Positions 11,503 to 23,914 are shown, counted from the first letter of the stretch. The stretch is DNA of 64,000 nucleotides from Adiantum capillus-veneris (GCA_014529385.2 CM043966.1:141594211-141658210); one strand, 5' to 3'. The notes: a model not told the origin generated them from the sequence alone. Made by a program: numbers and translations.

Positions 11503-12974
11503 TGATAGCGGGAAAAAGAGCAGTGCAATCGGGTGGCCTCTGTACTCGTGCACACTCCACAAACCACGCCTCATGCAAACAAGCAAAGAACAAAACAAAG
11601 GGGCACCACCCTAAATTAAGAGGTTTAGGGACCTCACACATAGTGCACATAGGAAAGTGAGACTTCTGGCATTATGATGGCATCAAAACATATGGCGAAA
11701 CACATAGAAACGAAGCTTAGGGACCTTATGTAGCATATATATACACAAGACATCAGCTTAACAATACAACGGCATCTGATCATACATAACAAGGATATAG
11801 AGAAGCAAGCCAAGGATGGCATAATCCCTTGTCAAAAAAACAATCAACCCAGCAAGTAGGTATGATCCTACTAGCAACACATCAATACCTTAGAGAATGA
11901 TGGCGAGGATGGTGGCCATGGAGCATGAGAGAAGACTCCTTATTTAGGTTTTAGGGCTAGTAATGTAGCATACTAGAGGGAGAGAGAGTAGAGCTCCATC
12001 CATAGCTCCTCGTTGTGAGCAATGTCGTCATAGCTTCATTGCTTGGTGAAGTGGGTGAAGTGTTGGTTTTGAGTGAGAGAAGGCCTCCTTATATAGGTTT
12101 CTGAGAGGGTTTAGGATTAGGGATAAACATGCTTAAATCCGTTGATTGGGGTTACTTTTTGCTTAGGGTGGTCAACAGATTGAGGTCACCTGATATGTCA
12201 CCATCAAGATATTCTCTAGAGTGATGTGAGAGGGGAGGGTAAATGCTGATTTTTCTGATTGTGACACATGGGGATAAGGCCTTGACCAGCATTTAAGAGC
12301 AGGTAAGGTGGCTGTTGAAACTGGAGGTTCTGCACATGTCAGGGGGGGACCTGCGGGGGGGAGGTGGCAGCTGGGTCCTCCTGAATATCAAATTCTCAAA
12401 AAATCCTCAACCATGGCTTCTTTTGACATGTGTTCTTTGAAAAAATCAGCATGTCTCTTTTCAACTCAAAAGTCTTTATCCCTGTTGACTCACCTTTACC
12501 ATAAGATTTTTCCCTTTTCTCCTCATGTAACTGCATTGTTGATGCCCAATCACTGCTTCTAGTAACAGTGAACTGTTACCTACCAAATACTTATGGTGCA
12601 GTAAAAAATATTTACCATGTAGGTGAAAAATATTTACTATAGGTAAAAAATATTTACTGTGGTAAAAAATATTTGCTGTCAGTAAAAAGGTGAAAACGGA
12701 GTATGCTGTGCTGTGAGTCCACACGAACATCCTCGTGTAAATTTCACTAGAAATTCACACCTAGAATGGGCTATTCTGTAAGATATAGGTTGTATGCATG
12801 CATAAGAGCTCGTTCCCACGTATCTTCTGTCCATGGCACTTTTTACTCTTTGGTGCTTGTGAAGTAGATTTTTCTTCTCTTTCGAGATCCCTTGGACTAG
12901 AGTATCCTCATCTCCCCAACAACTGACTGTGCCTTTATTGCATCTTCAAAAGGGGTCCTAAAAACCATGCATCA
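11503..12974 (-). repeat. 3' LTR of Ty3/gypsy element Y
   Basis: A 1,472-bp LTR. On the minus strand it begins TGATGCATGG and ends CGCTATCA. It is the inverted partner of 43218-44719 (1,502 bp). A purine tract at its right edge shows it to be the 3' LTR of a minus-strand element. Near 12590-12690 it carries several TAAAAAATATTTAC words that are also present in the other copy. The shorter length mainly reflects a smaller CT microsatellite. Confidence 0.92.
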
Positions 12975-12992
12975 TATAGCCCTCCCCCTTAA
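12975..12992 (-). promoter_or_regulatory. Polypurine tract of Y
   Basis: On the minus strand TTAAGGGGGAGGGCTATA ends exactly where the LTR starts. It sets the polarity of this half of Y. Confidence 0.82.
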
Positions 12993-13209
12993 GCTAGAGG
13001 TATTTGATGCCTCTAGCTGTAGGTTGTGCTACAATAGGGTTCTCTTGAATACTTACCCACCTGGTACCATTTGAATTTTCCATGTTACTGCTTTCTTGGC
13101 TGATGCACCCTGTTTAGTTCTTTCTGATGAATAATTGTATCCATCCATGACTAACAGCTGGTCTCCTAGACCCTTGAAAGCCATACCCTATCCATTGTCA
13201 ATATCCACT

Positions 13210-13275
13210 TTCACTGGTGGCATTCTCTTTTTTTCTTTTTTTCTTCTCTTTTTTTCCTTTTTTTTTTCTTTTTTT
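13210..13275 (-). repeat. Long purine-rich tract upstream of the Y PPT
   Basis: About 65 bases that are almost all A and G on the minus strand (runs of T with some C on the plus strand). It lies between the integrase end and the PPT, in otherwise non-coding DNA. It could serve as a secondary plus-strand primer, which is inference. Confidence 0.6.
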
Positions 13276-13302
13276 GAAACGACTATGTACATGATTGTTA
13301 CC

Positions 13303-13700
13303 TTAGTTGGAGCTCGAATATGATGAGCTCTCCTCTGAACCATCCTTAGCATTGATTTCACCAGCATATGGTTGTGAAAGGCGACATTGGTAGGCCTTCA
13401 ATCGCCAACCATTTACCGGGGTCTGATGTACCTTACCATCTAGGTCACCTAGTTGGTAACTACCATTTGAGAACCTCTGTATCACTACAAAAGGGCCTTC
13501 CCGCTTAAGCAAGAACTTACCATCCTTCCTGCGATCAAAGCGATTGTCGTATCTGAGCACTAAAGAACCTTCCTTGATACCTTTCTTGACAAGGTTGCGA
13601 TTGAACTTCTTTCGTTTCTTCTCTGCCTGGGCTGCATAGTACTTCACTGCTGACTCTCGATCTAGCCCTAACCTCTCCAAATCGATGATTCTTCCTTCCA
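13303..13700 (-). pseudogene. pol: Y integrase C-terminal part, separated from its body
   Basis: From RIIDLERLGLDRESAVKYY onward this is the end of a Ty3/gypsy integrase, including the KEGSLVLRYDNRF and GPFVVIQRF segments of the C-terminal DNA-binding domain. It ends at 13303 with a serine-rich tail. The upstream part of the same protein ends at about 50880 on the plus strand (TSLRVLKAHQEDTNG). The reading frames meet cleanly when the inverted segment is turned. No chromodomain is visible. Confidence 0.85.
13698..13700. other. Left breakpoint of the 37-kb inversion
   Basis: CCA on the plus strand (TGG on the minus) joins Y tail sequence on the left to X sequence on the right. The same 3-bp word is at the right junction, 50880-50882. 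The bases flanking it on each side differ between X and Y, so three bases is the whole shared stretch. Confidence 0.8.
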
Positions 13701-15603
13701 CCTGCTTCTCTTGACCCTTATTAGTTTGAATTATAGAAAGAGAAATTTGAGCCGTATCTGCTGGTTGAGGAAGTCTTTGTTGTTGTAAGTTTTGTTTTCG
13801 TTTTAAAATCTTGACTTTGGCCTCCTCCTACGCTTGAGCTTTTGTCTCCTTTGCTTTGTTCTTGCGCTCCTTCACAACGTGTATTTTGGCAAGCATCTTT
13901 GAGGTTAGTGGTAGGTTGTATTTCTTTAGTCTGCAACCACTAATCCAGTTAGGCATTTCCTCTCCCTCTAATGTTGCAAGTTTAATGGCACCGCTAGATG
14001 ATATGTCATGAATCACATAGGGTCCATGGCCTCGCTTTTTGAGTTTTCGGGAATGTTGTTTCAGGGTATACATTAAGACGTAATCTCCCGTACCAAATTC
14101 CTTGTTGCTGATAACATGTTGATCAAAGAATGATTTCATGTTTTGTTTTGCATGTAGATTGATGCAACGGCTCTCAATCTAGTTTCATCCAGTTTTTCCA
14201 GGACATCTACCTGATTGGATAATTCATGGCCCGTCCATTCTAATTCTTTAGCGACTCGAAGCGTGGGGATAAGAAATTTAAGTGGCAAAATCACTTGAAT
14301 TCCATAAACCATGTTGAACGGAGTCGTTCCGATTGATGTTTTGTAAGCTACTCTATATGCCCATAAACCTGAATGCAGCTTTTGATCCTAGTCAGCTCTC
14401 GATTCGCCAGCAATTTTGGTGAGAATTGTCACCAAAATCTTATTTGTACTTTTTGCTTGGTCGTTAGCTTGTGGGTGATAGGGAGCTGACTTCCTGTGAA
14501 TTACCATGAATTCATCCAATAGGTATTTGATCACTTCATTGATGAAGTGAGTTCCTCTATCGCTCACTATCTCTATTGGTAAACCATATCTGGTGAAAAT
14601 GTTCTCATACAAAAACTGTGCTGTCGTTTTTGCATCATTTCTGGTTGTTGCTTTCGCTTCCACCCATTTTGTTAGATAATCTGTTGCCACAATAATGTAT
14701 TGAGCGTGCGTTTTATATCCCGGAGGTGCTATCGGTCCTACAAAATCTATTCCCCATTTCGCAAACGCTCTTGCGCCCATCATTGGCCTCAAGGGCATAT
14801 CATCTCGTGCTCTAGGAATTTTTGTCTTCTAGCAATCGTCACATCGTTTTACAAACTCTTCAGCGTCCATGAATAGTGTAGGCCACCATATGCCTGCAAT
14901 AAGAATTGCTTTTTCCATTTAGCTGAGAAATGTCCACCAGCTTATCCGCCGTGTGCTTGCTCTAAATAGGAATGTATTCCTCTTCAGTCATGCACATTCT
15001 CAATTGATTGTCTTTTCCCCTCTTGTAAAGATTGTCCTCAATCAGTACATAGTTTTCTGCCTCTTTCGTGATCGTTTTGATATGTGATCTACTGATCCCT
15101 TCAGGCAATATCCTGGTGGTGAGGTATTCAACAATGTAGTTACTCCATCGGGGTGCTACAAATAATCTGAATAGAGTCGCGTGCTCTATTGGCTTTTGGA
15201 GCGTGCATCTAGCGCATGATTTGATATGCATATGAACACTATGTTGCATTTTCGGCCAATACACACCCATTCTCATCAATCTTTGATACATCTGTGCATG
15301 CCCATTGTGAATCCCCGTTGTTTGTACATGAGCTTGGTTTAGATACAATTCCCCTTCACTCGATTCAACACAAAGCCTAAGGATTTGATCCGATCTCTGT
15401 TTGTATAGCCTCCCCACCAACATTACCAATGATCTAGATGCTGCAATGGTAGATGGTTGTCTTGTCACATTCAATGACCCGATAGTCAGCAAAGGAATTA
15501 CATCATCGCTCCATCTTGGAACCATTTCTATGTTGAAAATATATGCATCTGGCAAATCATCATCAACTCCTACCGGGTTTTCTCCATGCATCATTCTAGA
15601 CAA
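13701..15603 (-). pseudogene. pol: X integrase, with two zinc-binding modules and a lost catalytic residue
   Basis: ORF 15603-14962 starts with the RNase H/integrase linker (LSRMM, GVDDDLPDA). It has an H2C2 module ending CARCTLQK, followed by a second copy of the pre-zinc segment (APRWSN, LYKRGKDNQLR). A decayed second H2C2 module follows at about 14960-14830. The catalytic core at 14798-14388 has KWGIDFVGPI and VSDRGTHF, but NDQAKSTNK where NGQAESTNK is usual, so the active-site Glu is Lys. The C-terminal domain is at 14139-13828 (GPYVIHDIS, MPNWISG). Several stops separate the pieces. It is inactive as it stands. Confidence 0.82.
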
Positions 15604-16260
15604 ATGATCCGCTCTTTGGTGTGTAGTTCCTTTTTTCTCCGCAACGGACGTTCATATGTCTCTGAGGGTTCACTTGAGCTTATTGTACTCCGTTTTTCTC
15701 TCTGTTTTGGTCATTCCAGACCCTGTTTTCCCCCCTTTCTGCGACTTAGTCGTTCGCTTTTCGTGCTTATTCTTCTTGTTGTTTTTCCATGGTTTAGTTT
15801 TGATAAACTAGCCAGTGACCTCGTCTTTGACACAATCATCAGCTTTGACAAGCTTTAGATATCCCGTTCTGTCATTGACAAGAGGCATCGGATTATGCTT
15901 ATTCGCTCTTGATTTCCTTGTTCTCTTGGATTTATACCGCTCTTGTCGACTAGGTTTTTGGTTAGGAAACTCGTAAAACCTGTCCTGTCTCGACCTGTAT
16001 TTCTTATTCGTCTCTGATCCACTTGTTCTTTCATCATCAACCTCTATCATTTGGATTTCATCATCCAGTGATGGAAGGTCACCGCTTAGTGAATCCGTGA
16101 AATCCTCCTCTATTCTATTCCTATCGTTCACTACAGATATCTCATCAATTATTCTTTTACACTCAGTCTCACGTGGTGGTTCTTCTTGTTCCTCGCTCTC
16201 CGATCCTGACTCAAGGATGACGCTAGCCATTTGCAACGTTACTAGGTCGTTGTTCTTCAA
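15604..16260 (-). pseudogene. X region between Gag and integrase, acidic then basic, lacking RT
   Basis: ORF 16260-15808 encodes an acidic stretch (ESGSESEEQEEPPRE) and then a basic one (SRQERYKSKRTRKSR). Beyond a stop at about 15807 a lysine-rich segment runs straight into QRADHLSRM, the junction normally found after RNase H. Protease, RT and RNase H are therefore absent from their usual place. I do not recognise a domain here. This looks like a large internal deletion or a stable non-autonomous form. Confidence 0.6.
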
Positions 16261-19200
16261 CTTCCGGAATTGGCATTATCGTCATTGACTTAGCGTCATC
16301 AGTGGTGTTCGGCACCACTCGGTGATCCAATGACAATATCGTTTCAGGCCTGGGTCCGTTTACTTGTTCTGGTTCATCGATTTTTAGTTTTTCTCGCTCT
16401 TTGTGAATCAGCACTTCTTGTTCTGGGGTTCTAACCACATTAGGTTCCATCAATGCCTGGGCTGTTTCAATGAGGTGTTTACACATTTCCAAACGCTTCG
16501 TTTCCACGTCTGGTTGAGGATAAGTTAACCATCTCTGCTCTAAGGTTTGGTTTGTTTTTAGCCTTGCTTCGTACGCTTGTAATAGAGCATCTAAAGGCTC
16601 TAGCACTTTCTCGACCAAGACTGATCCCCCTGAGGACGCTTTCCTCGGCTTGTTGTTATCCTCAGCAGTTTTACTATCTCTCTCTTGTTTCAATTGCTCC
16701 TTCATTTCATCTAATTCGTTTTGCATGGCAATTTGGGTTTTCAATCTTCTTATTTTCATCATGTCTCGTTTTGCCTTCCAGGATTTTCGTTGGGTTCTCA
16801 CAGATAAACTCTCATTTTTTGTGGGTATCGGCAACTCGACCTTTTCCTCCAAAGGCTTGTTTTTCTCTAAATCCTTGGCTTGGGCTCTGGTTATTGCATT
16901 GATTTGGATCATGGGATCGGTTTCTGATCCGCTACTTGCACTTGGTAACACCCCCACAATATTTATAGTTGCTTTTCCCTTGTTGTCCGGATTCTTTGGG
17001 CAATTTGGCAATATGTGATTCACACCACATCCGTCACAAAACCCAAAAATTTTCACTTTTTCACCTTTGAAAGGGCAGTTACGCTCCCAATGATCCGTAC
17101 TTCCACAGTTATAGCACTGTCCAATTGCTGGTTGATTTTGGGGAGGTGGTCCCATAGGTTGTCCTGTCCTATTAGGATATCCTCTTGGTTTGTAGTTCTG
17201 GTTCGCAATGAACATTAGCGTTCTTTTGTCCACCAAATATTGATCTCTCGAAGGTTGTGCTACATACGTTGGTGGTGCCATACCCTCGCTATTTCCCCAC
17301 GGTTGATAGGCTTCGTCTGCGTACATTTGTGATTCAGGTTCTGTTACGTAAGGCTCATTCGGTTCCTCATAATAAGAAACTTGAAGTGTACTATTTGTTC
17401 CTTGTGATGCTTCACAAGGTTGAGCATACCTAATCATGGCTCTATTTTCCTGTGGTAATGGAGGTTGTTGACCCAACACAGGTTGAGGTCTGTCTGCTCC
17501 TGCTACCAGATTCATATTTGGTCCAACTTGATATCTTGGAGGAGGTGGCTGGGGTGGTCCTGCTGGAGGTCCATACGGTCTTTCCCTCACGTAGTTTTTG
17601 TTGTAAAAACACTCTTCCGTGCCATGATTTGTCCATTTTTTCTCTATGGCACACCATTTCAGTACTCGTCCATTCGCAAAACTGGTGCTTTCGGCTGTTG
17701 TGTGCACCACGGCGTCGGGTGATCCCCCCCACATATGTCACATTTCCTCGTCTAAGACTGTCTCATCACTGGATTTGATCTCATATGTTGCTGCATTCTC
17801 TTCGTTACCTCGTCTATCATTTGGTCAGCTGTCGGCATCAAGGACGCTTGAGCATCTTTCTTGGTAGAGGGTTCGCTCTTAATAGATGAAGAGCCAGTGG
17901 TTACTGAATCAGTATCCTCTGACACTTCCCCATATGCTTTACAGTTATCTACAAGATATAACGCTTCCCTTGTAAACTGTTGAAACGTGCTACAGGCCTT
18001 CAAGTGAAGGTCCTTTTTCAAGGTTTCGTTCCTAAGTCCTTCAACGAAGAGCATAGACAATCTCTCGTCCTGCGGTAATTCCCTCCTCGAGCACCTCTCA
18101 ATGTATTGCTTGAATCTCAAGGTCGCTTCCTTCACTTTTGCATTCTCCCTTTGTTTAAAGGCATATATATGTGATACAATATTATGCTTTATACCCCGTT
18201 TTGAGAATTCTTCCGTGAACTCGCGCAATACATGTTCAATATTCGGACAAGTTTCAGGGTTCAAAGGTTGAAACTATGTCAAGGCCATCCCTTCCAAGTT
18301 CAGCCCGAATCCCTCGTATTGAGTATGGAAATCAGTGATCTGTTCTGCTCTTAAGACTTACTTGAAGAGCGATACATGGGCATATGGATCCCCTGATCCG
18401 CTATACTTCTTCGGCATGCACTTCGCTACTTGGGATGGCCTAATCCGTCTATGGTCTGCGATCAGTGTCATTGCTCCCGTGTCTCGGCTTAATCGTTCTT
18501 GGGCATCATGGATGTCGTGGGTTGCTCTCGTTGGCTCCCCTGCCCCGAATCTACTACTAGGAGGCAAATGTGATGGGGTGGGTGCAAATGTCGGACCTAC
18601 TGCCGTATGTGTAGAGATAGGAACCGCACTACCTCGATTCATAGCCATTGATTCTCTGGAATGTAACGTTCCCATGGGGCTTGGCATTGAATAATGAGGT
18701 CGACTGAAAGAATCAGCTACATGAGTCCTCTCTCCACCTGTGGTCATCGGGTCTGGCATGACAGTTGTAGGTGCTGGTCTTAGTGGGCTTGGAGTGACAT
18801 AATACTGGTGAAGTGGTCTCCCAAAGTACGTATATCCTTCCAACTCCTTTTTATCCATTGCTGCATATCGTCTTTCATACTTGTCGTATGCGGCGAGTTT
18901 CGTTTCTGCTCCCTCTGTGTAGGTGAAGACATAAAGTCTTTTTCGCTCAGTCATCTCTCCGATGTAGGGTTCCTCGCATCTATAATAGAGATCTTGCTCT
19001 CCATTATTATACTTGTATAACCCCAAGTAGACATTATCCGTGTTGACTCTCAACGTTTCATTTTCTCGCCTTAACCTCGCATTATTGTTGGTGCCTTTTC
19101 CTCATGTTCCTCATCTATTTTGGCTTTCATGCCCATCAATCCCCACTTGTCTACAATGTTAGGATTCAAGACTACCAAGTACATGATACCCTCGTCATCT

Positions 19201-19598
19201 AGGTACCTATCTCCTCTATAGCTCACAGGCACTAAGTTCCTGAACTCACTTGGTCTATCTTCTATTTTCACATAGTAGCGGTCCATACCATCTTTGTATA
19301 TCTTGGCACCTTGATTGTTGTCATATTGATACTTGATGAACAATAGCTGTATTGTGGCCAAGGGGTCTGATGGTCCTGCTGCCATGTTTTCTCTTCCGTT
19401 TAGTTTTAATTGTCCCAAGTGTTCTGTGAAATACTCGTACGATCTCTCTGAAGAAGTATCGGAGATGCCTTCTTCAAGGATCGGCTCTAACGGTCGTACT
19501 ACCCCTTGGTTTACACTCTCCTCCGTTGATACAACACTTGCTTGATCCGCTAAATTTCGGTGTCGGATGTTGATTTGTTTTTCCGATCTCAAAAACAT
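16223..19598 (-). pseudogene. gag: X Gag, four reading-frame pieces
   Basis: Consecutive minus-strand ORFs 19598-19071, 19053-18358, 18264-17752 and 17734-16223. The first two are Ser/Pro-rich with a Tyr-rich segment. The third is the Gag core (FTEEFSKRGIKHN, RFKQYIERCSRRELPQDERL, FVEGLRNETLKKDL). The last carries knuckles CYNCGSTDHWERNC and CDGCGVNHILPNC, and weaker CDICGGDHPTPWC and CAIEKKWTNHGTEEC clusters. A coiled-coil-like KTQIAMQNELDEMKEQLKQE stretch follows. Stops lie near 19065, 18357, 18265 and 17750. Its domain order matches the Z Gag. Confidence 0.82.
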
Positions 19599-21142
19599 GA
19601 AGAAAGTGGGATTTACTGACTGAATCCAAACCTCTTACCTAGAGATGGAGTGATCTTCCAACTCTTGCGACTGCATGGATTGTTACTTGATCGGTCTCTA
19701 CAAATAAATACACTTGATGGCTATGAGATCACTTTATCATTCCAACTGTCAGCAGATTCAACACTTTCACAATGATTTCAACACAATTTTGCTTTCAGAT
19801 TATTGATAGTATGTCCAATTTGATTTTGACAACTCCTGATATCTTAAATAGTCTAGGTCTATGAACATGTTAAAAATGAGTTAGATCTGGGCCAGAGGTA
19901 CACCGATCGCGATCGTACTTCTGGGCCCAAATTTGACCAAAATTCATCAGCTTGTTCACTAGGCTATTTTAAGGCTACCTCTCTGATACTTTTGTAATCA
20001 AACTCTAAAAAGTCAAGCTTTTTCCAGTTCTTGGTTGGAAGTGTCTGTTTCCTAGAATCGGTCAGTTTGATCTGATTTTAGTGCTTGATTAGGATTTGGA
20101 AGCTATCTGGGGTTGTCCTGTATACAGGCTATCCCTCTGTATGGTTCCTTCCCAGTTTTGATGTGTTTTGGTCTACTGAAAGTCAATTTCTAAGCCAGTT
20201 TAGCAATTTTTGACTTGGATCTATATTCAGATGGTTTGATAGGTATTTTGAGGTTTCTGGCTCTAGGTCCTTTAGAATTTTATGTTTGTATACACCTGAG
20301 GATCCCATATATGAAATCTGGTCAAAATCTGGTACTTATGTACACCGATCGTGATCGTAGTTCTGATGCCAAATTAGAGCAAATTTGGTATACTTGTAGA
20401 CACTGATGTTTTAAGGCTATCCCCCAAGTCTTTTTGCATTTGGATCACCAAAAGCCAAGATTTTGCACTTTCTGGGTATGCCAGGCTAGTTTTACCCAAG
20501 TGGCCTGATTTTTTATGTTTTTGGGTGTTGTTTCTTTAGACAAACTTGTTTAGAATCTTATTAGGAAGGCACACAACAAATCTGGTCAAAATCTAGCACA
20601 TAGGTACACCGATCGCGATCGTAGTACCTGAGCCAAATTTGATGAAATTTGGTCTGCTCCCTCTGACAAGTATTTCCCAATGTTTGGTACTACCCCTTTG
20701 TGATTTGAATCAATTTCAGCTCTGTTTGGTCAGATTTTCAAAATTTCAGAGTCTTATGGCCTTTTTGCCAAAGTTATGGTTTTTTGGTTTCTCGACTCTA
20801 ACTTTTGTCCCAAATCTGATTGGAATGTGATTTGCTTATCCTACTCCTAAGTACAGAAATGAAAAAACATAAGTAATGAATCAAACAAAACAAACACGAC
20901 GGATTTCGGGTGAGATTTCAGTACTCAATCGAATTAGACATATTGAAGAGAAAAAATGATTTAACACTCTCACTCACAGCTCCCTAAATCTCCTAAGAGA
21001 GGATCTAGCCGGTCCATTGGCTCTAGACTCCACTAAGCTCGACCCTTGTCTAGCAACCTAACTGAGGTGTAAATTGGATTTGTGGATTGATCTTTTTGAA
21101 GGAATCTAACTGCGCACTCGGCCACTCATCACCTAAAGTGCA
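19599..21142 (-). other. Leader of X
   Basis: About 1.5 kb between the primer site and Gag with no credible ORF. Three copies of a segment of about 60 bp, each centred on a GATCGCGATC-type palindrome, are the only structure I see. Confidence 0.7.
19898..20623. repeat. Three dispersed copies of a palindromic leader motif
   Basis: GTACACCGATCGCGATCGTA occurs at 19898-19917 and 20604-20623, and with one change (GTGATC) at 20340-20359. The flanks are also similar (TCTGGTCAAAATCT before, GCCAAATTTG or variants after). A related AGATCGCGATCATT word lies in the X LTR near 21497 and its partner near 52423. The 12-base core is self-complementary. Confidence 0.85.
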
Positions 21143-21161
21143 TTCCCTGGTAGCGGCGCCA
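21143..21161 (-). promoter_or_regulatory. Primer-binding site of X
   Basis: On the minus strand TGGCGCCGCTACCAGGGAA follows the LTR end. It differs from the tRNA-Asp site of Z at three positions, so tRNA-Asp or a close relative is likely. Confidence 0.7.
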
Positions 21162-21162
21162 A

Positions 21163-22073
21163 TGTTTGCGGGTCGCCGCGACGGACATCCATAGCATAGA
21201 TCTCAAGCATCAACATATTTATCAATACAAGGGAAGCAACCAGGATGAGGCATGGAAACTCACTAGGGTGTCATTCCTAATGAAGTGAACTCGATGAGAT
21301 GCATCTACTCATTCTACAAGCAAATCAACCACACTATCGCCAAGTAATCTTACTGTGTCCTTCTACACAGCTCTACAGTCGTCACGCCCGTTTACCATGC
21401 AAACTTATTCGGAATCGCACGAAACTTGAAGGGAAGCTACAGGGGACTATCAGGATTGTATCCTATCATTGTCACAACATTCTGGAAAGGTACAAAGATC
21501 GCGATCATTCGTCCCAAAGTCAGCAAAAACAGCGAACAAGTGATCCCAATGGGTCGTTTTAGGGTCCCTAAAGCCCCTCCTAGGGTCAAAACAACATAAA
21601 ACACGCATATAGACACTCAAAACAACGATTTAAGGTCTCAAACTAATAGTTGAAAACCTACACCGAATCTTGAATGATCACACTTGAATGGAAGAGCAAG
21701 GTAAGAGGGACACAATGCAATAAACAAATTTGAATTTGGACTACCGTAGCCACAATGGCGAAGATTACAAGTTGGAGCAAGAAGGAGCTCTCAAACGTAC
21801 GCTGTCTTCTCAGTTTTCCATTAAAAAGATAATGTTCAAACTTACAAAAAATGACCTTTATAGTTTAGGTCTTTACAAATGGTTTGTCCGGCCAAAAGCT
21901 CCTAAACTTCTAACCGACTCTCTAATATGCAATTGCTCCCAGAAGAATAATCATAAATCCTTTGACAAGTTCGCGGCTTAGAGATGCTTCCTTACAAAAG
22001 AATTTTACAAAGGTTCTCATAAAAATATGATCCTTCTCTGGAAACGGCTGCTTGTCGCTTCGTCCGCCAAACA
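21163..22073 (-). repeat. 5' LTR of Ty3/gypsy element X
   Basis: 911 bp. On the minus strand it starts TGTTTGGCGG and ends CCGCAAACA. The partner at 51854-52764 is also 911 bp and lies in the opposite orientation. About five differences appear in the first 175 aligned bases at the primer-site end. The primer site on the left proves this is the 5' LTR of a minus-strand body. The 83-residue ORF 21730-21981 occurs in both LTRs and is not a gene. Confidence 0.92.
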
Positions 22074-22078
22074 AGGTG
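22074..22078 (+). repeat. Target-site duplication of X, 5' copy
   Basis: AGGTG here is the reverse complement of CACCT at 52765-52769, outside the X 3' LTR. The two form a normal 5-bp duplication only after the 37-kb segment is inverted. Confidence 0.88.
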
Positions 22079-23116
22079 GCAACAATTATAGTTTCTCACC
22101 TACCCAACGGTGACTTTTGCAGGTTTTGTTGTTGGAGACCTATTTCTACAGCCTAGAGACCCCTAATCTCAAGTTTCATGTTGTTTGGAGTTCATTTGAT
22201 ACCTCTACGGCCATTTGAGTGTTAATTAGACTGCATGGGAGACTTAGGCATTTTCCTCTTTAGTTGCTTCTTGGCTTCAGAGTGACACCTTTCTCTTCAA
22301 TGCATCATCATTTGGGCATTGCATGGATTGCATTTGATATTTCCATGCACTCTTCAAGTCAGCTACATACTCGGATTGACATATTTTTGTTGGTTTGCGC
22401 TCTCGCTATGCTACTCCATATGATCACGGCGAACCACCAACATTTGCGTCGTTGCCGAGGACGTAAGACTTACACTAGCAGAGGAGGTCACAGTGATATT
22501 CTTCTTTACCTAGTGCTCAAGTGTTATAGCTCATTACATTTACCTTTAGGTAGGAGAGTCAGTGTGTCTTGCTAATTTCTCATGTAGACCAAAGAGCCCA
22601 GCGTTCTCTTTTGGTTGCCTCTTAGGCTAGGATGACCTTAGTAGTTGGTTCTAGTGCATTGTGTATTGATTATGTGCTTTGTTTTGAGCAAAAGAAAGCA
22701 AGGGTTGCCCACATTCTAGTGTCACCCCCATCCTCCAGCTCTCGTGCTTGTGTCTGTGGGGTCGGGTGTGTGTGTATGCAAGTGTGCTCCCATCGAGCCA
22801 GCAATGTCAAGGAGCGGGAAAGAGGATCTTGATGTTTGTGAGAAGCTGTGAAATGTGTCGGGTAGTGCGTGTGTGCTGGATCATGATCTGATATAGTGTG
22901 GCCAAGTCGAGAGATGTGCAAGGGGTGGTCTACTAGCAGGAAGGAGGATTTTGAAGGTGAATCCCAGTGGATTGGGGTGTTGTGTTTACCCTAAGCTGTA
23001 GAGAGGAATATTGTCTATGTTCTAGGTGTGTACCCCTTCCCCCTATTTACTGTGTCCTTGTATATGACCCGATTGAGGTTTCTACCTCTTGGGTCGGGGG
23101 TGAGCCAGAAAATTAT
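22079..23116. other. Unrecognised intergenic DNA
   Basis: No ORF above background, no LTR or terminal repeat that I can see, and no similarity to the other parts of the window. It is the old flank of X. Confidence 0.5.
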
Positions 23117-23395
23117 AGTCCTCAAATAAACCTAATTTTCATCCTTTAGTTCTTTTTCATACCATGGAAGTGGAGCGGCTCGACATCCACCCCCTCTGAG
23201 TCTGCACAGCCTCCAATCTATGCCAACCATTATCCAAACTATAAGCAAGACCCTGCAAACATATAAGCACTACCCCACTATGAGCATGCTTTTAAACATT
23301 TTCATACATATGGCCTTATTAGAATATACCCTCCTCCATGATCATAGGGCAAACACAAGAATTTTTATCACTAGAGCATGAGCATGAATTATCAT
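23117..23395. repeat. Repeat unit R, copy A, left part
   Basis: About 280 bases matching 34117-34390 in direct orientation, starting TATAGTCCTCAAATAAACCT and including GCCTTATTAGAATATACC. The GCCTTATTAGAATATACC word recurs once more at about 23411. The right part of the same copy is at 31350-32242, beyond the CACTA insertion. Confidence 0.85.
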
Positions 23396-23459
23396 TTCCA
23401 TACCTATGGCCTTATTAGAATATACCCTTCTCCACAATCATCATCCACTATAACATATG

Positions 23460-23700
23460 CGCGGTATTATCGCCCGCACTACCACAAAAAAACAAACAAA
23501 TTTGCAATATGAAATTTCCCGTATGTGGAAAAGACTGCGGCAAACATTGCGGTAATGGTCTAGCGGTAAAATCCGATGTAATGCGTGCGGCTATATTTCC
23601 GCGAGTATTACCGCGTGTGTTACTGCAAGCATATCCACAACTGTTACCGCGCAGGTGTTATCGCGAGCATTACCGCAAACGGGTTTATTATAAAAAAACA
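23460..23700. repeat. Subterminal repeat cluster, left end of the CACTA element
   Basis: Short words built on ATTACCGCG and its complement GCGGTAAT recur in both orientations, with GCGAGTATTACCGCG and GCGAGCATTACCGC as the longest. CACTA transposases typically bind such motifs. Confidence 0.55.
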
Positions 23701-23747
23701 GATGACCGTTTGGATGATCCTTTGCAGGACCATCCAAAAGGTCGTCT
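23701..23747. repeat. Imperfect hairpin
   Basis: GATGACCGTTTGGATG is followed, after 15 bases, by CATCCAAAAGGTCGTC. Fourteen of 16 positions pair. It lies inside the left end of the CACTA element. Confidence 0.75.
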
Positions 23748-23914
23748 ATTTTTTTATTTATTTAAAATATTTTACAAAAATATTAATTACAACAAAATAT
23801 CACAATTGGACAATACATTAACCCAAAAAAGATTGATAATTTCATTTACATAAGTGGAATTACAATTGGAGGAGGTATTGAGCCAAAAAATGATAGGTAT
23901 TGCATTTACATAAA

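Noticed and set aside
21730-21981. 83-residue ORF as a gene
   Set aside because: It is LTR sequence of X, repeated at 52197-51946. Its conservation reflects the LTR pair.
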